Positions 17,600 to 27,129 of a stretch of DNA of 64,000 nt are shown one piece after another. A program made the position numbers and the translations under genes. Where the stretch lies: the NCBI GenBank assembly GCA_965205055.1, contig OZ242030.1, forward strand, positions 3,472,001 through 3,536,000, given 5' to 3'. The first letter of the stretch is position 1; every line of letters starts with the position of its first letter. The notes beneath the pieces were generated by a model. That model made no database searches and was not told the DNA's origin. It was given only the letters and a program-made list of their open reading frames with translations. This stretch comes from CBDBBY01 sp965205055 (GTDB lineage Bacteria; Pseudomonadota; Alphaproteobacteria; Rhodobacterales; Rhodobacteraceae).

Positions 17600-17712
17600 C
17601 ATGGGTGCGTTTCATGATTCTTTGCAAGCAACTACTGCTTCCTCGAAACATCGAACACAAGCGACACGCGAGAGCGTGAAACCGACTCAACCCAAAAAAA
17701 TGGGATGCATCC
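17600..17712 (-). repeat. ISKra4 left end, solo copy
   Basis: On the minus strand, GGATGCATCCCATTTTTTTG, then GGTTGAGTCGGTTTCACGCTCTCGCG, corresponds to the left end of the large ISKra4 copy (GGATGTATTTCATTTATTTG, then GGTTGAAACGGTTCC, from 49064). Only the terminal repeat and some subterminal sequence are kept. Confidence 0.6.
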
Positions 17713-17718
17713 TTCGAC

Positions 17719-18022
17719 AATTCCGCAAGTTTGGCCGGGCATGTCAAGCGCCGGTACCGACGCCCGCCGCGCAGGGACGGACGGCATCCATTCGGTATTG
17801 GGCGGTCAAAGGGGAAGCGGCGAAATCCGTTTCATGGTCGGGGGCGGGCGGCCAAAGGCCGATCATGTGGGTTTTTGGCTAAGTGATTGCGGTGCGACAG
17901 TCCCTTCAATCGAAGATTTCGGGCCTGCAGTTGTTTTCCAAGCAGCATTTGCGGCGAGCCGTGCGTTGGTTTCGGCTTTCGACCGGCGGCATCCTGTCCG
18001 AACAAAAGTATGGGATGCACCC
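17719..18022 (+). repeat. Repeat R1 (partial) joined to the miniature element
   Basis: 17719-17868 repeats the last 150 bases of R1 (CCGGGCATGTCAAGCGCCGG, then the TTTCATGGTCGGGGGCGGGC block). It runs directly into a 154-bp miniature element (17869-18022, minus orientation) that ends in AAAAGTATGGGATGCACCC. The same R1-plus-miniature junction exists at 56241-56812, which means the two pieces moved or were duplicated together. No gene lies between 17423 and 18178. Confidence 0.7.
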
Positions 18023-18178
18023 GCGCCCCTATGACGACTTGACGCGGTTTCCCGGCCTCCAGCAAATGTTGCGCGAATATCCTCAAGCCCCGTTCATGAT
18101 ACGCGGTTGCAAAACGAGTCGCGGCATTCTTTGGAGACGACCGCGACAAGCCTTGATTGGATTTCGCGGCATTGCCGA

Positions 18179-19900
18179 TCATTCGTTGTTTGCCGGCGCT
18201 ACGCTCTCCGCAACGCCCGTGATCGCGTCCAGCTTCTCGCCGACTTCCGAAGCAATTTCATCCACGGGAACATAGGCGGCCAGCTCATGGAAGTTTTTCT
18301 TGGCCATCAGATTCGGGATGCCGATCTTCGCGAAGTACCACTTGAAGAGCGGGATAAGGAAATCTTCGCTTGCCTTCACGTTGTCGCCCCAAGGTGATTC
18401 TCGGCCCAAAGTCTCTAGAGCCTTGCTGACCTCCTCAATTGCCTCGTCCATCGCCGTCAATCGTCTATCGATCTCGGTATCGGCGAGAAGGGATTCCGGC
18501 TCCGAAGCCGCTGCGGAAGCACGCGCGTATGCTTTCAGGGTCGACCTGGTGCACAGATAGTTTTCGATCTCCCGCCGTTTCCAGGTCAGATACGCGAGCG
18601 ATGGATCATTCGGGAGTTCGCGGTCCAGCCGGTCGAAAAGCGCCACCCCCTTGAGTTCGGGAAGCGCCTTTCGAAGGCCGTGGAAGTGGCGCGCGACTTT
18701 CGGGGGTTGATCTCCGACGTAACTGATAAAGGGTTGTTCCAGAGCCAAGCTGGCGGCATGCTTGCCGAGTTTTCTCGCAAAGGCCTGCAATATCGCCAGA
18801 TCTGTCGGACCTTCGAGATATAGCACCCACCCTGTCTGCTCGGCTTGGCAGTACTGGTCGAAGCCGACCTCCGCGAGTGCCTTGCGCACTTGGCTCGTCC
18901 CGCCATCGATACGGTGAGGCTTGCCGAAGAAGGCGATAACCAGATCCTTCCCGGCGGCCTCGTTCAGAAGGACCTCGGAGTGGCTGGCGGCAACAATCTG
19001 GGTTCCGCTCTCCGAAGCGACCTCGTTTATCAGGCCGTATATCTGGCGCTGGCGGAGGATTTCGAGATGCGCGTCAGGCTCGTCCAGCAGGATGACGGCC
19101 CTTGGGTTGACATGCATGTAGGCGAGAATCAGGAGTGTCTGCTGCAGTCCTCGCCCGCTTGCCGAGAGGTCGAAGGTAATGCCCCGTTCGCAGTATTCCA
19201 TGGCGATCTCTCCTCGCTCCTCCACATAGCGGGGGTCGTAGAGCGTCGCACCGAATAGTTTCTCGATCCGCTGCACCAAAGATCCCCACTTGTCTGCACT
19301 CTGGCTGGCAACGCGGAAACAGAGGTTGCGGAGGATTTCGGCTGTGCGGCCTTCGCCCACCCGCACATTCAAGGCCCCTTCGTCGATCCGCGTCTCGTTG
19401 GCGGCAAGCCCGGACATGGAAGGGAGGTAGGCGATCCGGACGGCGCCTGCGTGTTCCGGGATAGGTGGGCTGTCGGGGTGCTGGCGCTCGTCGGTCCGCA
19501 GCGGACGGCAATAGAACGATTCTTCATTTGCGTAATCAAACTCGAGGCCGCACGTCCAAAGTTTGCCCTCGTTGATTCCCTCGACGACGAGGTCGATCCG
19601 CACGTTGTTTGCCCTCGTTTGTCCATGGATCTGCAAATCGCGCCATAGGTGGCGGGCGTTCGGATTGGGAATTGCAAACAAGTCCTTGCGGTTGATTGTG
19701 ACTCCGAGATGCGTTTCAGGCCCGTTCCGGCCCGCACGCTGTTCGTTCCATCGTTTGATGCCGATGTCCCACAAGGCCAACGCTTGCATGGCCGTGGTTT
19801 TCCCCGAATTGTTGGGGCCGACGAACACGACGGGGTTTCCCAGCTCGACCTTGATCTCGCCGAAGCGTTTGAAGTTGCGGATGGTGAGCTTGGTGAGCAT
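18179..19900 (-). CDS. OLD-family ATPase with TOPRIM domain
   Basis: A 573-residue protein. Walker A is GPNNSGKTTA (28-37); the ABC-like signature is SASGRGLQQ (247-255); Walker B is VILLDEPDAHLE (269-280); H-loop AASHSEVL. A C-terminal TOPRIM domain follows with YLEGPTDLAIL (361-371) and the metal-binding LFDRLDRE (421-428). OLD proteins are ATP-regulated nucleases active in phage defence. No GajB-like helicase or reverse transcriptase is adjacent, so this looks like a stand-alone OLD rather than Gabija. GAGAGGAAA precedes the ATG. The upstream 1.4 kb is gene-free. Confidence 0.88.
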   Translation of the reverse strand: MLTKLTIRNFKRFGEIKVELGNPVVFVGPNNSGKTTAMQALALWDIGIKRWNEQRAGRNGPETHLGVTINRKDLFAIPNPNARHLWRDLQIHGQTRANNVRIDLVVEGINEGKLWTCGLEFDYANEESFYCRPLRTDERQHPDSPPIPEHAGAVRIAYLPSMSGLAANETRIDEGALNVRVGEGRTAEILRNLCFRVASQSADKWGSLVQRIEKLFGATLYDPRYVEERGEIAMEYCERGITFDLSASGRGLQQTLLILAYMHVNPRAVILLDEPDAHLEILRQRQIYGLINEVASESGTQIVAASHSEVLLNEAAGKDLVIAFFGKPHRIDGGTSQVRKALAEVGFDQYCQAEQTGWVLYLEGPTDLAILQAFARKLGKHAASLALEQPFISYVGDQPPKVARHFHGLRKALPELKGVALFDRLDRELPNDPSLAYLTWKRREIENYLCTRSTLKAYARASAAASEPESLLADTEIDRRLTAMDEAIEEVSKALETLGRESPWGDNVKASEDFLIPLFKWYFAKIGIPNLMAKKNFHELAAYVPVDEIASEVGEKLDAITGVAESVAPANNE

Positions 19901-21342
19901 CCAAGGTTTCCTCTCAAAGTTCGATGGCGCAACCGTTATCGAAATAGAATCGTGCTCTTACCTATTAACCGCAATCACTTCGGGTTTCTCGGCTGACGAG
20001 AGGGCAGAGCGCAAGGCGCGAATCGCTCCTCGGCATCGTTGCAGCCTAGCGCGAAAATGAAGGATTCTTCCAAGCCCGCTATGAAGGATATTTGACCGGC
20101 TGTTCCAGTACTTCGTCACGGGTCGCCCGCGAAGCTGGCGCGCGAGCCTTGATCGCTCATCGTATTCGGCGGTCTTTCGGAAATCGTTCGTTATAAATCG
20201 CTAAAATTCGCGTTGGAGAGAGCCTCTGAAGCCTGCTCGTTCCGGAATTCTGCCGGAAAAGCATGCCGTCGCTTGCACCGTCTTGTGATCTGGACGACTG
20301 GCCCCGCAAAGCGCAAGTTCCGGCAAGGTTTTCGATTGCGGCTTGGCGAAGTCGAAAATGCAGTTTTTACCGCTTTTCTCCGTGAATTCGGCATGCAAAG
20401 TATAGCAGATAAGGCCAGTTTTTCATGGAACAAGCTCGCTGCGTTGGATTAGGTAACGGGTGAACCTCCCACAGCAATTTCCATCAGAGCTGCCAAAATC
20501 AATCCTTCGGTGCTAGTGGTAGCTTCAACACACAAGAGTCCCTTTTGATGCTTGCCGGTTCCCGTGCGGCGCCTGCGATTCCATCAGGCGGATTGAGAAG
20601 CCGTGTTTGCAACTCATTGAACTGAACAACGAGAAAAGAGGCGAAAGCCTGCAGTTCTAAAGCAAGTTCCGAACGCTTCATCGCCGCCCACCAAAGAAGG
20701 TTCTATCTGCCTGCAACCTACCACTAGGCTTTCCGAATATCGCTCCCGTCGTTGAAATGATACATGATCTAGCGTAGACAAGCCCTAGCCAAGGCCATCG
20801 TGAACTGCGTTTGAGAAAGATATTTCAACAAAAATATTTTTTAAGTAGATACGAATGCCCTTTAGAACTCACCGCGCACGGAGTTAGATTATTCAAATTA
20901 TATCGAAAAAAGAGTTTTAGAAAAAGAGTTGCCAACCGTTCAACTACGGAAATGCGCAGTTATTTTCAGTATTCGCTTTTTGCAGGTGCCTTCAAGTGTA
21001 GCGCGATACTAGAGGATCTATCAATAGGACACACTTAACTCTGCGTTCCGTACTTTGGCGGCCTGCTGCCGGGTAGCCGAAAGCTCCGCCGAACCCGACA
21101 ATCCGCGAATCAGCGGTCGAAGCGACGGATTCCAGAGCTCGAATCGGCAACCGCTCCTCGGAATCCTTGAGTTCCGGGTTGCGTGGACGATCTTCGTGCC
21201 GCGGATGCAGCGAAACCGAACCATAAGGGCACACGAAATGATCACCGAGTCATGTGTGGGGAATTGATAGCTAGGGGATACCCAACCAAACTGGTATTGG
21301 CAAGTGTTGAACCAAGAAGCTAAAGCATGACATGATAGTCGA
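19901..21342. other. 1.4-kb gene-free region with remnants
   Basis: No supported coding sequence. 20500-20690 on the minus strand (CAGTTCAATGAGTTGCAAAC, then CGGCTTCTCAATCCGCCTGATGGAATCGCAG) is repeated at 23560-23705 on the plus strand. 20772-20790 (CTAGCGTAGACAAGCCCTA) matches the end of the decayed IS5 at 53256 with one mismatch. 20800-20990 is strikingly AT-rich, and 21030-21240 is GC-rich again with no recognisable content. Confidence 0.5.
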
Positions 21343-22314
21343 TTATGCTACGGCGTCGTTCGCTTCTGCGTCGGCCAAGAAAACAATAGTGGCGGCCGTC
21401 ATGTGCAGCACAAAGCTAACGAGATAACTTGGCACGGACTGAGGTTCACTTCCCTGCCCATGCGCACCTAGTTTGTTTCGCGCTGTGGGTACACCGCTTG
21501 CAAGAAGACTTCGCAAGGTGTTGAAATGTTGTATCCAGAACTGAGGAACGATCCCATTGTCAAAGCAAATATCAATCAATTTTTTTGCAGTCGCATTCGC
21601 CTCATAGTCCCATCCCCTTTTTTTGCAGATCGACTTTAGCACGCTCTCGAGCGACTTCAGGCATTCGTTGAGTGCTTCCTTCGCCCTGCCCGCTCGATAA
21701 TGTGCATGAGCTCGTAGGAATTCTTCCTGAGCACCAGCGTAATCCCTCTGATTAAGAATCTTCAAAGCGGGCTTCATAACTTCCGAATGAATGAACTTGG
21801 AATCAATGATAATAATTTTTCCATTTTCGTACTGATATCCAATGCCATGTTCATTAAACCTTTTATTGAGACATATTATAGCTTGGTTGGCGATTTCCTG
21901 TGCGTCATGTCGGTTCAAATAATGATACGATCTTGTGCGTTGATCAACAGCATTAAAAGATAATTCTATAACGTCGAGAACTTTTCCAGTATCGGATTCT
22001 TTCAAAAAGAAATTGAGTAGATCGCTCAATGCATTTTGATCTCTAGTGCAATTCATTGGAAGTCTAGGAATACCGTATTCGATACATAGTGCCGTAGTAA
22101 TATCCGAATAGGATTTGCGCACATGGTTGGTAGCCAAGCCGCTGCCGAAATATAAATTACTATTATGAAATTGCTCCGCATTCCCCAAAGATCCCAAAAG
22201 TATATAAATTATCTGATATCTTAATTTTTCTGGAATATCATCATATTGAAGAACGTTCGGCATTTCTCCTTGCTGCTTTCGTTGGCGTTTCGAGAAAATG
22301 TCAAAGATAAACAT
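21343..22314 (-). CDS. STM4504/CBY_0614-like protein with a HEPN-type motif
   Basis: A 323-residue protein starting MFIFDIFSKRQRKQQGEMPN, characteristic of the STM4504/CBY_0614 family found in defence islands. The N-terminal part (residues 1-190) resembles the AbiJ N-terminal sensor domains. The C-terminal part is helical with KALNECLKSLESVLKSICKK and the motif RNKLGAH (279-285), an R-x5-H of the HEPN ribonuclease kind. The likely role is RNA cleavage on phage infection; this is inference from the motif. The gene is clearly AT-richer than its surroundings, which fits lateral acquisition. It stands alone. Confidence 0.72.
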   Translation of the reverse strand: MFIFDIFSKRQRKQQGEMPNVLQYDDIPEKLRYQIIYILLGSLGNAEQFHNSNLYFGSGLATNHVRKSYSDITTALCIEYGIPRLPMNCTRDQNALSDLLNFFLKESDTGKVLDVIELSFNAVDQRTRSYHYLNRHDAQEIANQAIICLNKRFNEHGIGYQYENGKIIIIDSKFIHSEVMKPALKILNQRDYAGAQEEFLRAHAHYRAGRAKEALNECLKSLESVLKSICKKRGWDYEANATAKKLIDICFDNGIVPQFWIQHFNTLRSLLASGVPTARNKLGAHGQGSEPQSVPSYLVSFVLHMTAATIVFLADAEANDAVA

Positions 22315-22629
22315 GAATAGTGCCCCAATTGGCTGAAATCCCTCCTTCCAGCAAGAGCAATGCTCCGTACTGATGCATGATCAATTAATGCATACCGCTG
22401 CTGCTTTCAACCTTGTGTATGGGTTCAGCATTTTTGCAACGGTTCAGGGTCCGATTCGTCTGCGCCTGGGAACGGTTTATAGGATTTGAACGAGCTGTTT
22501 TCCAGCGGCGGCTTGCTTTCCATAGATTTGGCCGAGCTCGGGCATCACCGTGATCAGCATCGCGCAGGCCCACCGGCCCGCGCGAAGGTCGGTGACAGGA
22601 GGGGAATAGCATGGATGAAATACAAAAAA
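22315..22629. other. Gene-free 315 bp
   Basis: No gene, terminator or repeat recognised between the STM4504-like start and the IS1182 left end. Confidence 0.4.
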
Positions 22630-23481
22630 GCCTGTCCCAATAGGTTGTAGAATTGGCGAATGAAACTGCTATCGGGTGATTCGGAATGTCCGGCATAAGA
22701 TTTCGCGATTGGCCTGTCGGCCAAGTCCATGTTCTTCTGCCCTCGGTCAACGGCTATGTTTCCGACAAGAACCACTTGGCGCTTTTCGTCCGCGACCTGG
22801 TCCGGACCGAGCTGGACCTCTCGGATATCACAGGCACCTACGTCGGCACCCAGGGGCATCCGGCGTATGATCCGACGATGATGACGGCGCGATCATCTAC
22901 GCCTACTGCCTCCGGCTGCATTCGTCGCGGGAGATCCCGAAGGCGTGCCGCGAGCGGCTGTGCTTCAAAGCTCTGACGGGCGACCAGACGCCGAACTTCC
23001 GTACGGCGAACCGGTTCCGCTCGCGCCATCTCAAGGCGCTCGGCGGGCTGTTCGACTAGGTGCTGGAGCATGTCGCGCTCGACAGCACGCGGATTCAGGC
23101 GAACGCGTCGAAGCAAAAGGCGATCAAGACCTCGGCGACCGTAGCCAAGGCGCGACGCGAGGGAACGCTCCGGGAGAAGATGGCGTGGCGTTTCCCCCTC
23201 TGGAGACCGGCGGGCGGGACGGTCCGTACCTGCGGCGCAAGATCACCATCGAGCCGGTCTTCGGACAGATCAAGCAGGCGCGCCGCTTTCGGCAGTTCCT
23301 GCCGCGCGGCCTTCGAAAGGTGCGGCTCGAATGGGCGCTGGTCTGCCTCGCCCACAACGTCGTGAAGCTGTTCGCCGCGCTTGCGAAGCGGAAAGACCAA
23401 CGCGGCGCGAGCAAAGGAAGCTGGAGAAGGCCGCCTGTTTAGGAGCCGAGTTCGGCCCTCGTGCCCCTTTTTGGGACAGGC
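22630..23481 (+). mobile_element. IS1182 deletion derivative (852 bp)
   Basis: Bounded by GCCTGTCCCAA (22630-22640) and its exact inverse TTGGGACAGGC (23471-23481). Full IS1182 elements are about twice this length, and the transposase frame inside is broken and shortened, so this is an internally deleted copy that keeps both ends and could still be mobilised in trans. No target duplication is evident. Confidence 0.8.
22686..23441 (+). pseudogene. IS1182-family transposase, frameshifted and deleted
   Basis: The N-terminal part, LLPSVNGYVSDKNHLALFVR, then DLSDITGTYV and HPAYDPTMM, is typical of the DUF772 start of IS1182 transposases. After that the frame shifts; a second frame carries IIYAYCLRLHSSREIPKACR and RTANRFRSRHLKALGGLFD, then a stop. 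Only the C-terminal ITIEPVFGQIKQARRFRQFL segment with the final Glu follows, so the central DDE residues are deleted. Not functional. Confidence 0.85.
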
Positions 23482-23559
23482 TCCTAGTGACATTTTTCAG
23501 TCGGATAGTTCCCTTTTTGGCGGGAGACGACGAGACATGCGGAACTTGTCGTTCAGTTT

Positions 23560-23705
23560 CAGGGCTTCTCTTCTCTCCTGTTGTACAGTTCAATGAATTC
23601 CAAGAGCGGCTTCTCAATCCACCTGATGGAATCGCAGTCGCCGCTCCGGATCCCCTCCCCCAAGCTGCTTTCAGTCGAGATTCCACAGTTGTCAATAGGC
23701 ATCCA
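23560..23705 (+). repeat. Dispersed repeat R4, copy 2
   Basis: CAGTTCAATGAATTCCAAGA, then CGGCTTCTCAATCCACCTGATGGAATCGCAG, matches 20500-20690 in inverse orientation. It is probably an end fragment of an unidentified mobile element. No coding frame is conserved between the copies. Confidence 0.55.
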
Positions 23706-23724
23706 AAATTGGCTCCCTATCGGC

Positions 23725-23935
23725 GTCCATAAGTGACCCCGGAACTTGGCGGCACACTTGATGGACCGTTGACGCCGATTGTCAGTCGAGCCGGGGTTCC
23801 GAGGCACCCGTCGACCCTCGCGGAGGGCTGGAGCGCGTAGCGCGACAGGCCGAGGCGAGGGTTTGAACACCTTTCGAATTCTGCGATGATCGGCAAGTTC
23901 CGCCCGCTTCGGGCGGAGGGGCGGTCATGCTGCAG
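23725..23935 (+). repeat. IS21-like 5' remnant (repeat R2, copy 2)
   Basis: CACTTGATGGACCGTTGACG, then GTCAGTCGAGCCGGGGTTCC and CGACCCTCGCGGAGGGCTGG, align with 15590-15700 and with the inverse of 43065-43175. GGCGGAGGGGCGG follows as in copy 1. The IstA-like HTH is lost. The remaining bases to 24111 are non-coding. Confidence 0.6.
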
Positions 23936-24111
23936 CCGCCTGACCGGGAAAATGGCGCGCGCTCTTCTGCGGTCCGGCCTTGAAAACACCAAGGGCCCGG
24001 CAATCTAACGGCCCCGCGTGCACTTGTATCGTGATATCTCTCCAAAAGAGATTCAAATTCCAACTCGCCTCTATCAGTTTGATGCAAACGAATTGAAACT
24101 CATGATTCAAA

Positions 24112-25425
24112 TTAAGTTTCCTTGGGCCTGTTGTCGATCACTCTGCGGGCTTTGCCCTGCGACCGTTCGACAGCGCCCGGCTCATGAACAACAACCTCCG
24201 TCGAAACCCCGATGACCGACTTGATCCTTTCCGAAAGAGTCTTCGACGAAGCCATGCGAGCATCCGCCGACGTTGCGGAGGGCATCGCCTCGACATGCAC
24301 GCGCATGGAATCCATCCGTGCTTCGCGGCTCAGCTCGATCTGGAAATAAGGCGCCAGTTCGCGCTGGTTCAGCACCAGCTCTTCGATCTGCGTCGGGAAC
24401 AAATTGACGCCGCGCATGATGATCATGTCGTCGCTGCGGCCTGTGACTTTCTCCATGCGTCGCATCGTTCGCGCCGTGCCGGGAAGCAGCCGGGTCAGAT
24501 CGCGGGTGCGGAACCGGATCATGGGCTGGCCTTCCTTGGTCAAGGTCGTGAAGACCAGTTCGCCCAGTTCGCCGTCCGGCAGCACTTCGCCTGTTTCGGG
24601 GTCGATGATTTCGGGATAGAAGTGGTCTTCCCAAACGTGCAGGCCGTCCTTGGTTTCGACGCACTCGTTCGCAACTCCCGGGCCCAGCACTTCGCTAAGG
24701 CCGTAGATGTCGACCGCATCCATGTTGAAGGCGTCTTCGATCTCGGCGCGCATTTTGTTGGTCCACGGCTCGGCGCCGAAGATGCCGACCTTCAGGGAGG
24801 TTTCGCGCGGGTCCATTCCCATCTTGCGGAATTGCTCAAGGATGTTGAGCATGTAGGACGGCGTCACGAGGATGGTGGAGGGCTTGAAATCCTGGATGAG
24901 CATGACCTGCCGTTCGGTCATTCCGCCCGAGACCGGTACGACGGTGCAACCCAAACGCTCTGCTCCGTAATGAGCACCTAGGCCGCCGGTGAACAGGCCG
25001 TATCCGTAGGCCACATGCACGACTTCGCCGGGACGCGTTCCGGACGCGCGCATTGAGCGGGCAACCATGTCGGCCCACATGTCCAGATCGCCTTGCGTAT
25101 AGCCTACGACGGTCGGCTTTCCGGTGGTTCCGGACGAGGCGTGCAGACGCATGATTTTTTTGCGGGGAACCGCGAGCAGACCGAACGGGTAGTTGTCGCG
25201 CAGATCGTTCTTTTTGGTGAAGGGCAGCTTGCCGAGATCGGACAGCTCGCGGATGTCGTCGGGATGAACTCCGGCAGCGTCGAACCGCTCTCGATACATG
25301 CGGACATTGTCGTAAGCGTGCCGCACCGACCATTTCAGGCGTTTGAGCTGCAACGCGCGAATTTCGTCGGCCGGCGCGATTTCGATCGGGTCCAAATCCC
25401 CTTTGCTTGCTGCGTGATGCGTCAT
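24112..25425 (-). CDS. paaK: Phenylacetate-CoA ligase
   Basis: An adenylate-forming ligase of 437 residues that converts phenylacetate, CoA and ATP to phenylacetyl-CoA, the entry step of the paa pathway. Visible motifs: phosphate-binding SSGTTGKPTV (97-106), the adenine-binding-region GAEPW, DIYGLSEVLGPGVANECVE, and the C-terminal hinge RTMRRMEKVTGRSDDMIIMR with GVNLFPTQIEE. The length is normal. The ATG at 25425 is preceded by GGAGAAGG. It is the last gene of a paaG-paaI-paaK operon; its start is one base after the paaI stop, so translation is probably coupled. A TAA stop and then repeats follow. Confidence 0.96.
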   Translation of the reverse strand: MTHHAASKGDLDPIEIAPADEIRALQLKRLKWSVRHAYDNVRMYRERFDAAGVHPDDIRELSDLGKLPFTKKNDLRDNYPFGLLAVPRKKIMRLHASSGTTGKPTVVGYTQGDLDMWADMVARSMRASGTRPGEVVHVAYGYGLFTGGLGAHYGAERLGCTVVPVSGGMTERQVMLIQDFKPSTILVTPSYMLNILEQFRKMGMDPRETSLKVGIFGAEPWTNKMRAEIEDAFNMDAVDIYGLSEVLGPGVANECVETKDGLHVWEDHFYPEIIDPETGEVLPDGELGELVFTTLTKEGQPMIRFRTRDLTRLLPGTARTMRRMEKVTGRSDDMIIMRGVNLFPTQIEELVLNQRELAPYFQIELSREARMDSMRVHVEAMPSATSADARMASSKTLSERIKSVIGVSTEVVVHEPGAVERSQGKARRVIDNRPKET

Positions 25426-25426
25426 T

Positions 25427-25861
25427 CTACCTTCTCCGCTCATCGAAAAGCGTGCCCGGCACGCTGCGAGACAGGCCGCGGAATTCGGCGATGCGTGCTC
25501 CCGCATCGTCGGTGATCTGAACGTCGTAGATGCCGTTGCGCCCTTCAAGGCTGACTTCGCGCGCGCTTGCCGTGAGCCGGTCGCCGGCCTTGGGCGATGC
25601 GATGTAGGTGATGACGTTGTGCTGGGCGACCGTAGACTGGTTGCGGCTGTTGCAGGCGAAAGCGAACGCGCTGTCCGCAAGCGAAAACAGGATGCCGCCG
25701 TGGCATGTGCCGTGGCCGTTGCAGTGGTGCGGCTGAACGGTCAGCGCCAGCTCGGCAGTTCCTTCATCGACTTCGACAAGCTCGAAGCCCAGCCATTGGG
25801 AAGCGTTGTCGTTGCTCCACATGGCTTCCGCCGCGGCCGCTGCGCGCTCCTTGGGCGTCAT
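25427..25861 (-). CDS. paaI: Hydroxyphenylacetyl-CoA thioesterase
   Basis: A 144-residue hotdog-fold thioesterase. The family motif HHCNGHGTCHGGILFSLADS holds the HGG(I/M) helix cap and the catalytic Asp downstream; VITYIASPKAGDRLTASARE forms the central strand. In the phenylacetate pathway PaaI hydrolyses dead-end hydroxylated or epoxide-derived CoA esters and releases CoA. Its ATG overlaps the paaG stop (ATGA, 25858-25861) and its own stop nearly touches paaK, so the three genes form one operon. Confidence 0.95.
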   Translation of the reverse strand: MTPKERAAAAAEAMWSNDNASQWLGFELVEVDEGTAELALTVQPHHCNGHGTCHGGILFSLADSAFAFACNSRNQSTVAQHNVITYIASPKAGDRLTASAREVSLEGRNGIYDVQITDDAGARIAEFRGLSRSVPGTLFDERRR

Positions 25862-26649
25862 GGCCGTCGTCCTGTGAATTCGGGCTTGCGCTTTTCGAGG
25901 AACGCGCCGACGCCTTCGGCGTAGTCGGCGCTTTCTCCGCATTGCTTCTGCAGTTCCGCCTCGAGATCGAGCTGTTCGTCGAAGCTGTTCGATGCGGCGG
26001 CCTGGATTGCGAATTTCGTGCATGCGAATCCGAACGTCGGCCCGGCTGCCAGCTTCCGCGCTAACGCGCGGGCCTTGTCCATCAATGCATCGTCGGGCAC
26101 GGTTTTCCAGATCAAGCCCCATTCGGCGGCGTCGGAGGCGGACAGAGGCTCGCCGGTAAGCGCGAGCGCGCGTGCACGCGCGGGGCCGACAAGATGGGAC
26201 AGCGACCATGTGCCGCCCGCATCGGGAATCAGGCCGACATTGGCGAAGGACTGGATGAACTTCGCGCTTTCCGCCGCGATCACGAGATCGCATGCCAGCG
26301 CAAGATTCGCCCCGGCCCCAGCGGCGACGCCGTTGACAGCGCAGATCACCGGGCATTCGAGCGCGCGAAGCATCCGCACGAGCGGATTGTAGAACTTTGT
26401 CAGCGTATGGCCGAGATCGGGCTTGCCGGCCATTTTCGCAGGATCGCGATCTCCTAGATCCTGCCCGGCGCAGAAGGCTCGGCCCGCGCCCGTCAAAAGG
26501 ACGGCCCGCATTTCGCGCGCCTTGGCCTCTTCGAGAGCCTCTCGCAATTCGAGATGCATCGCGTCATTGAAGCTGTTGAGACGGTCGGGACGATTCAAAG
26601 TCAATTCGACCCAGCTGTCGTGGCATTGCGCCAAAATCAGATCATTCAT
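25858..26649 (-). CDS. paaG: 1,2-epoxyphenylacetyl-CoA isomerase
   Basis: A crotonase-fold enzyme of 263 residues. It should convert ring-1,2-epoxyphenylacetyl-CoA to the oxepin-CoA that PaaZ opens. The oxyanion-hole regions are GRAFCAGQDL (57-66) and NGVAAGAGANLALACD (106-121); the loop VGLIPDAGGTW (138-148) carries the Asp (143) found in PaaG in place of the usual hydratase Glu. GAGG precedes the ATG. It is the first gene of the operon. A 5' fragment of a related gene is found at 38968-39039. Confidence 0.93.
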   Translation of the reverse strand: MNDLILAQCHDSWVELTLNRPDRLNSFNDAMHLELREALEEAKAREMRAVLLTGAGRAFCAGQDLGDRDPAKMAGKPDLGHTLTKFYNPLVRMLRALECPVICAVNGVAAGAGANLALACDLVIAAESAKFIQSFANVGLIPDAGGTWSLSHLVGPARARALALTGEPLSASDAAEWGLIWKTVPDDALMDKARALARKLAAGPTFGFACTKFAIQAAASNSFDEQLDLEAELQKQCGESADYAEGVGAFLEKRKPEFTGRRP

Positions 26650-27129
26650 GGTCCGTGCCTCGGCATCGCACAGATATTGCGTAGACCGGCCGGTTGGTCA
26701 ACAACGAGCGGGTCTTTTCTCCAATTCACTGCATCATGGCAATAGCGCGCCGCAGGCCGGGTTTCTCTGGATATCGAGAATGGGGATGTTATCCAATCCG
26801 CGGCAGAAGAGCACTGCGCCAGTCGGTGTGGAGTTCCACAAATTTAGTCAGTATAGTCAGGCAAAACCGGTGCACCTGCGGCGAGTCGGGTCTGCCCGTC
26901 ACGACGAGGCCAGGAAAGCAAACATGTCGCGCGTTCAAAGCATCTCGACGGCAGGGGATCGTGCGTGGAGAGCAGCCACGAGCAAAAAGCGGTGGTTCTT
27001 GATTATCAATTTTTCATTCTCGTGCCGCCGCTACTTGATCCTTGGGGATGCTGCAGTTAATGATGAAGAAAACACGCGTGTTCCTCTAAACTGATTGATC
27101 TCAACAAATCTCAATTCAATGGAGTAATC
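26650..27129. other. Upstream region of paaG; no gene
   Basis: The promoter of the paaG-paaI-paaK operon must lie here. Bases 26680-26750 (AGACCGGCCGGTTGGTC, then CACTGCATCATGGCAATAGC) resemble 39055-39135 upstream of the truncated second paaG-like gene (AGACCAACCGGTTCGTC, then CGCTGCATCACGGCAACAGC). This conserved stretch probably contains the shared regulatory site, and PaaX is the obvious candidate regulator. No coding sequence is supported. Confidence 0.45.
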
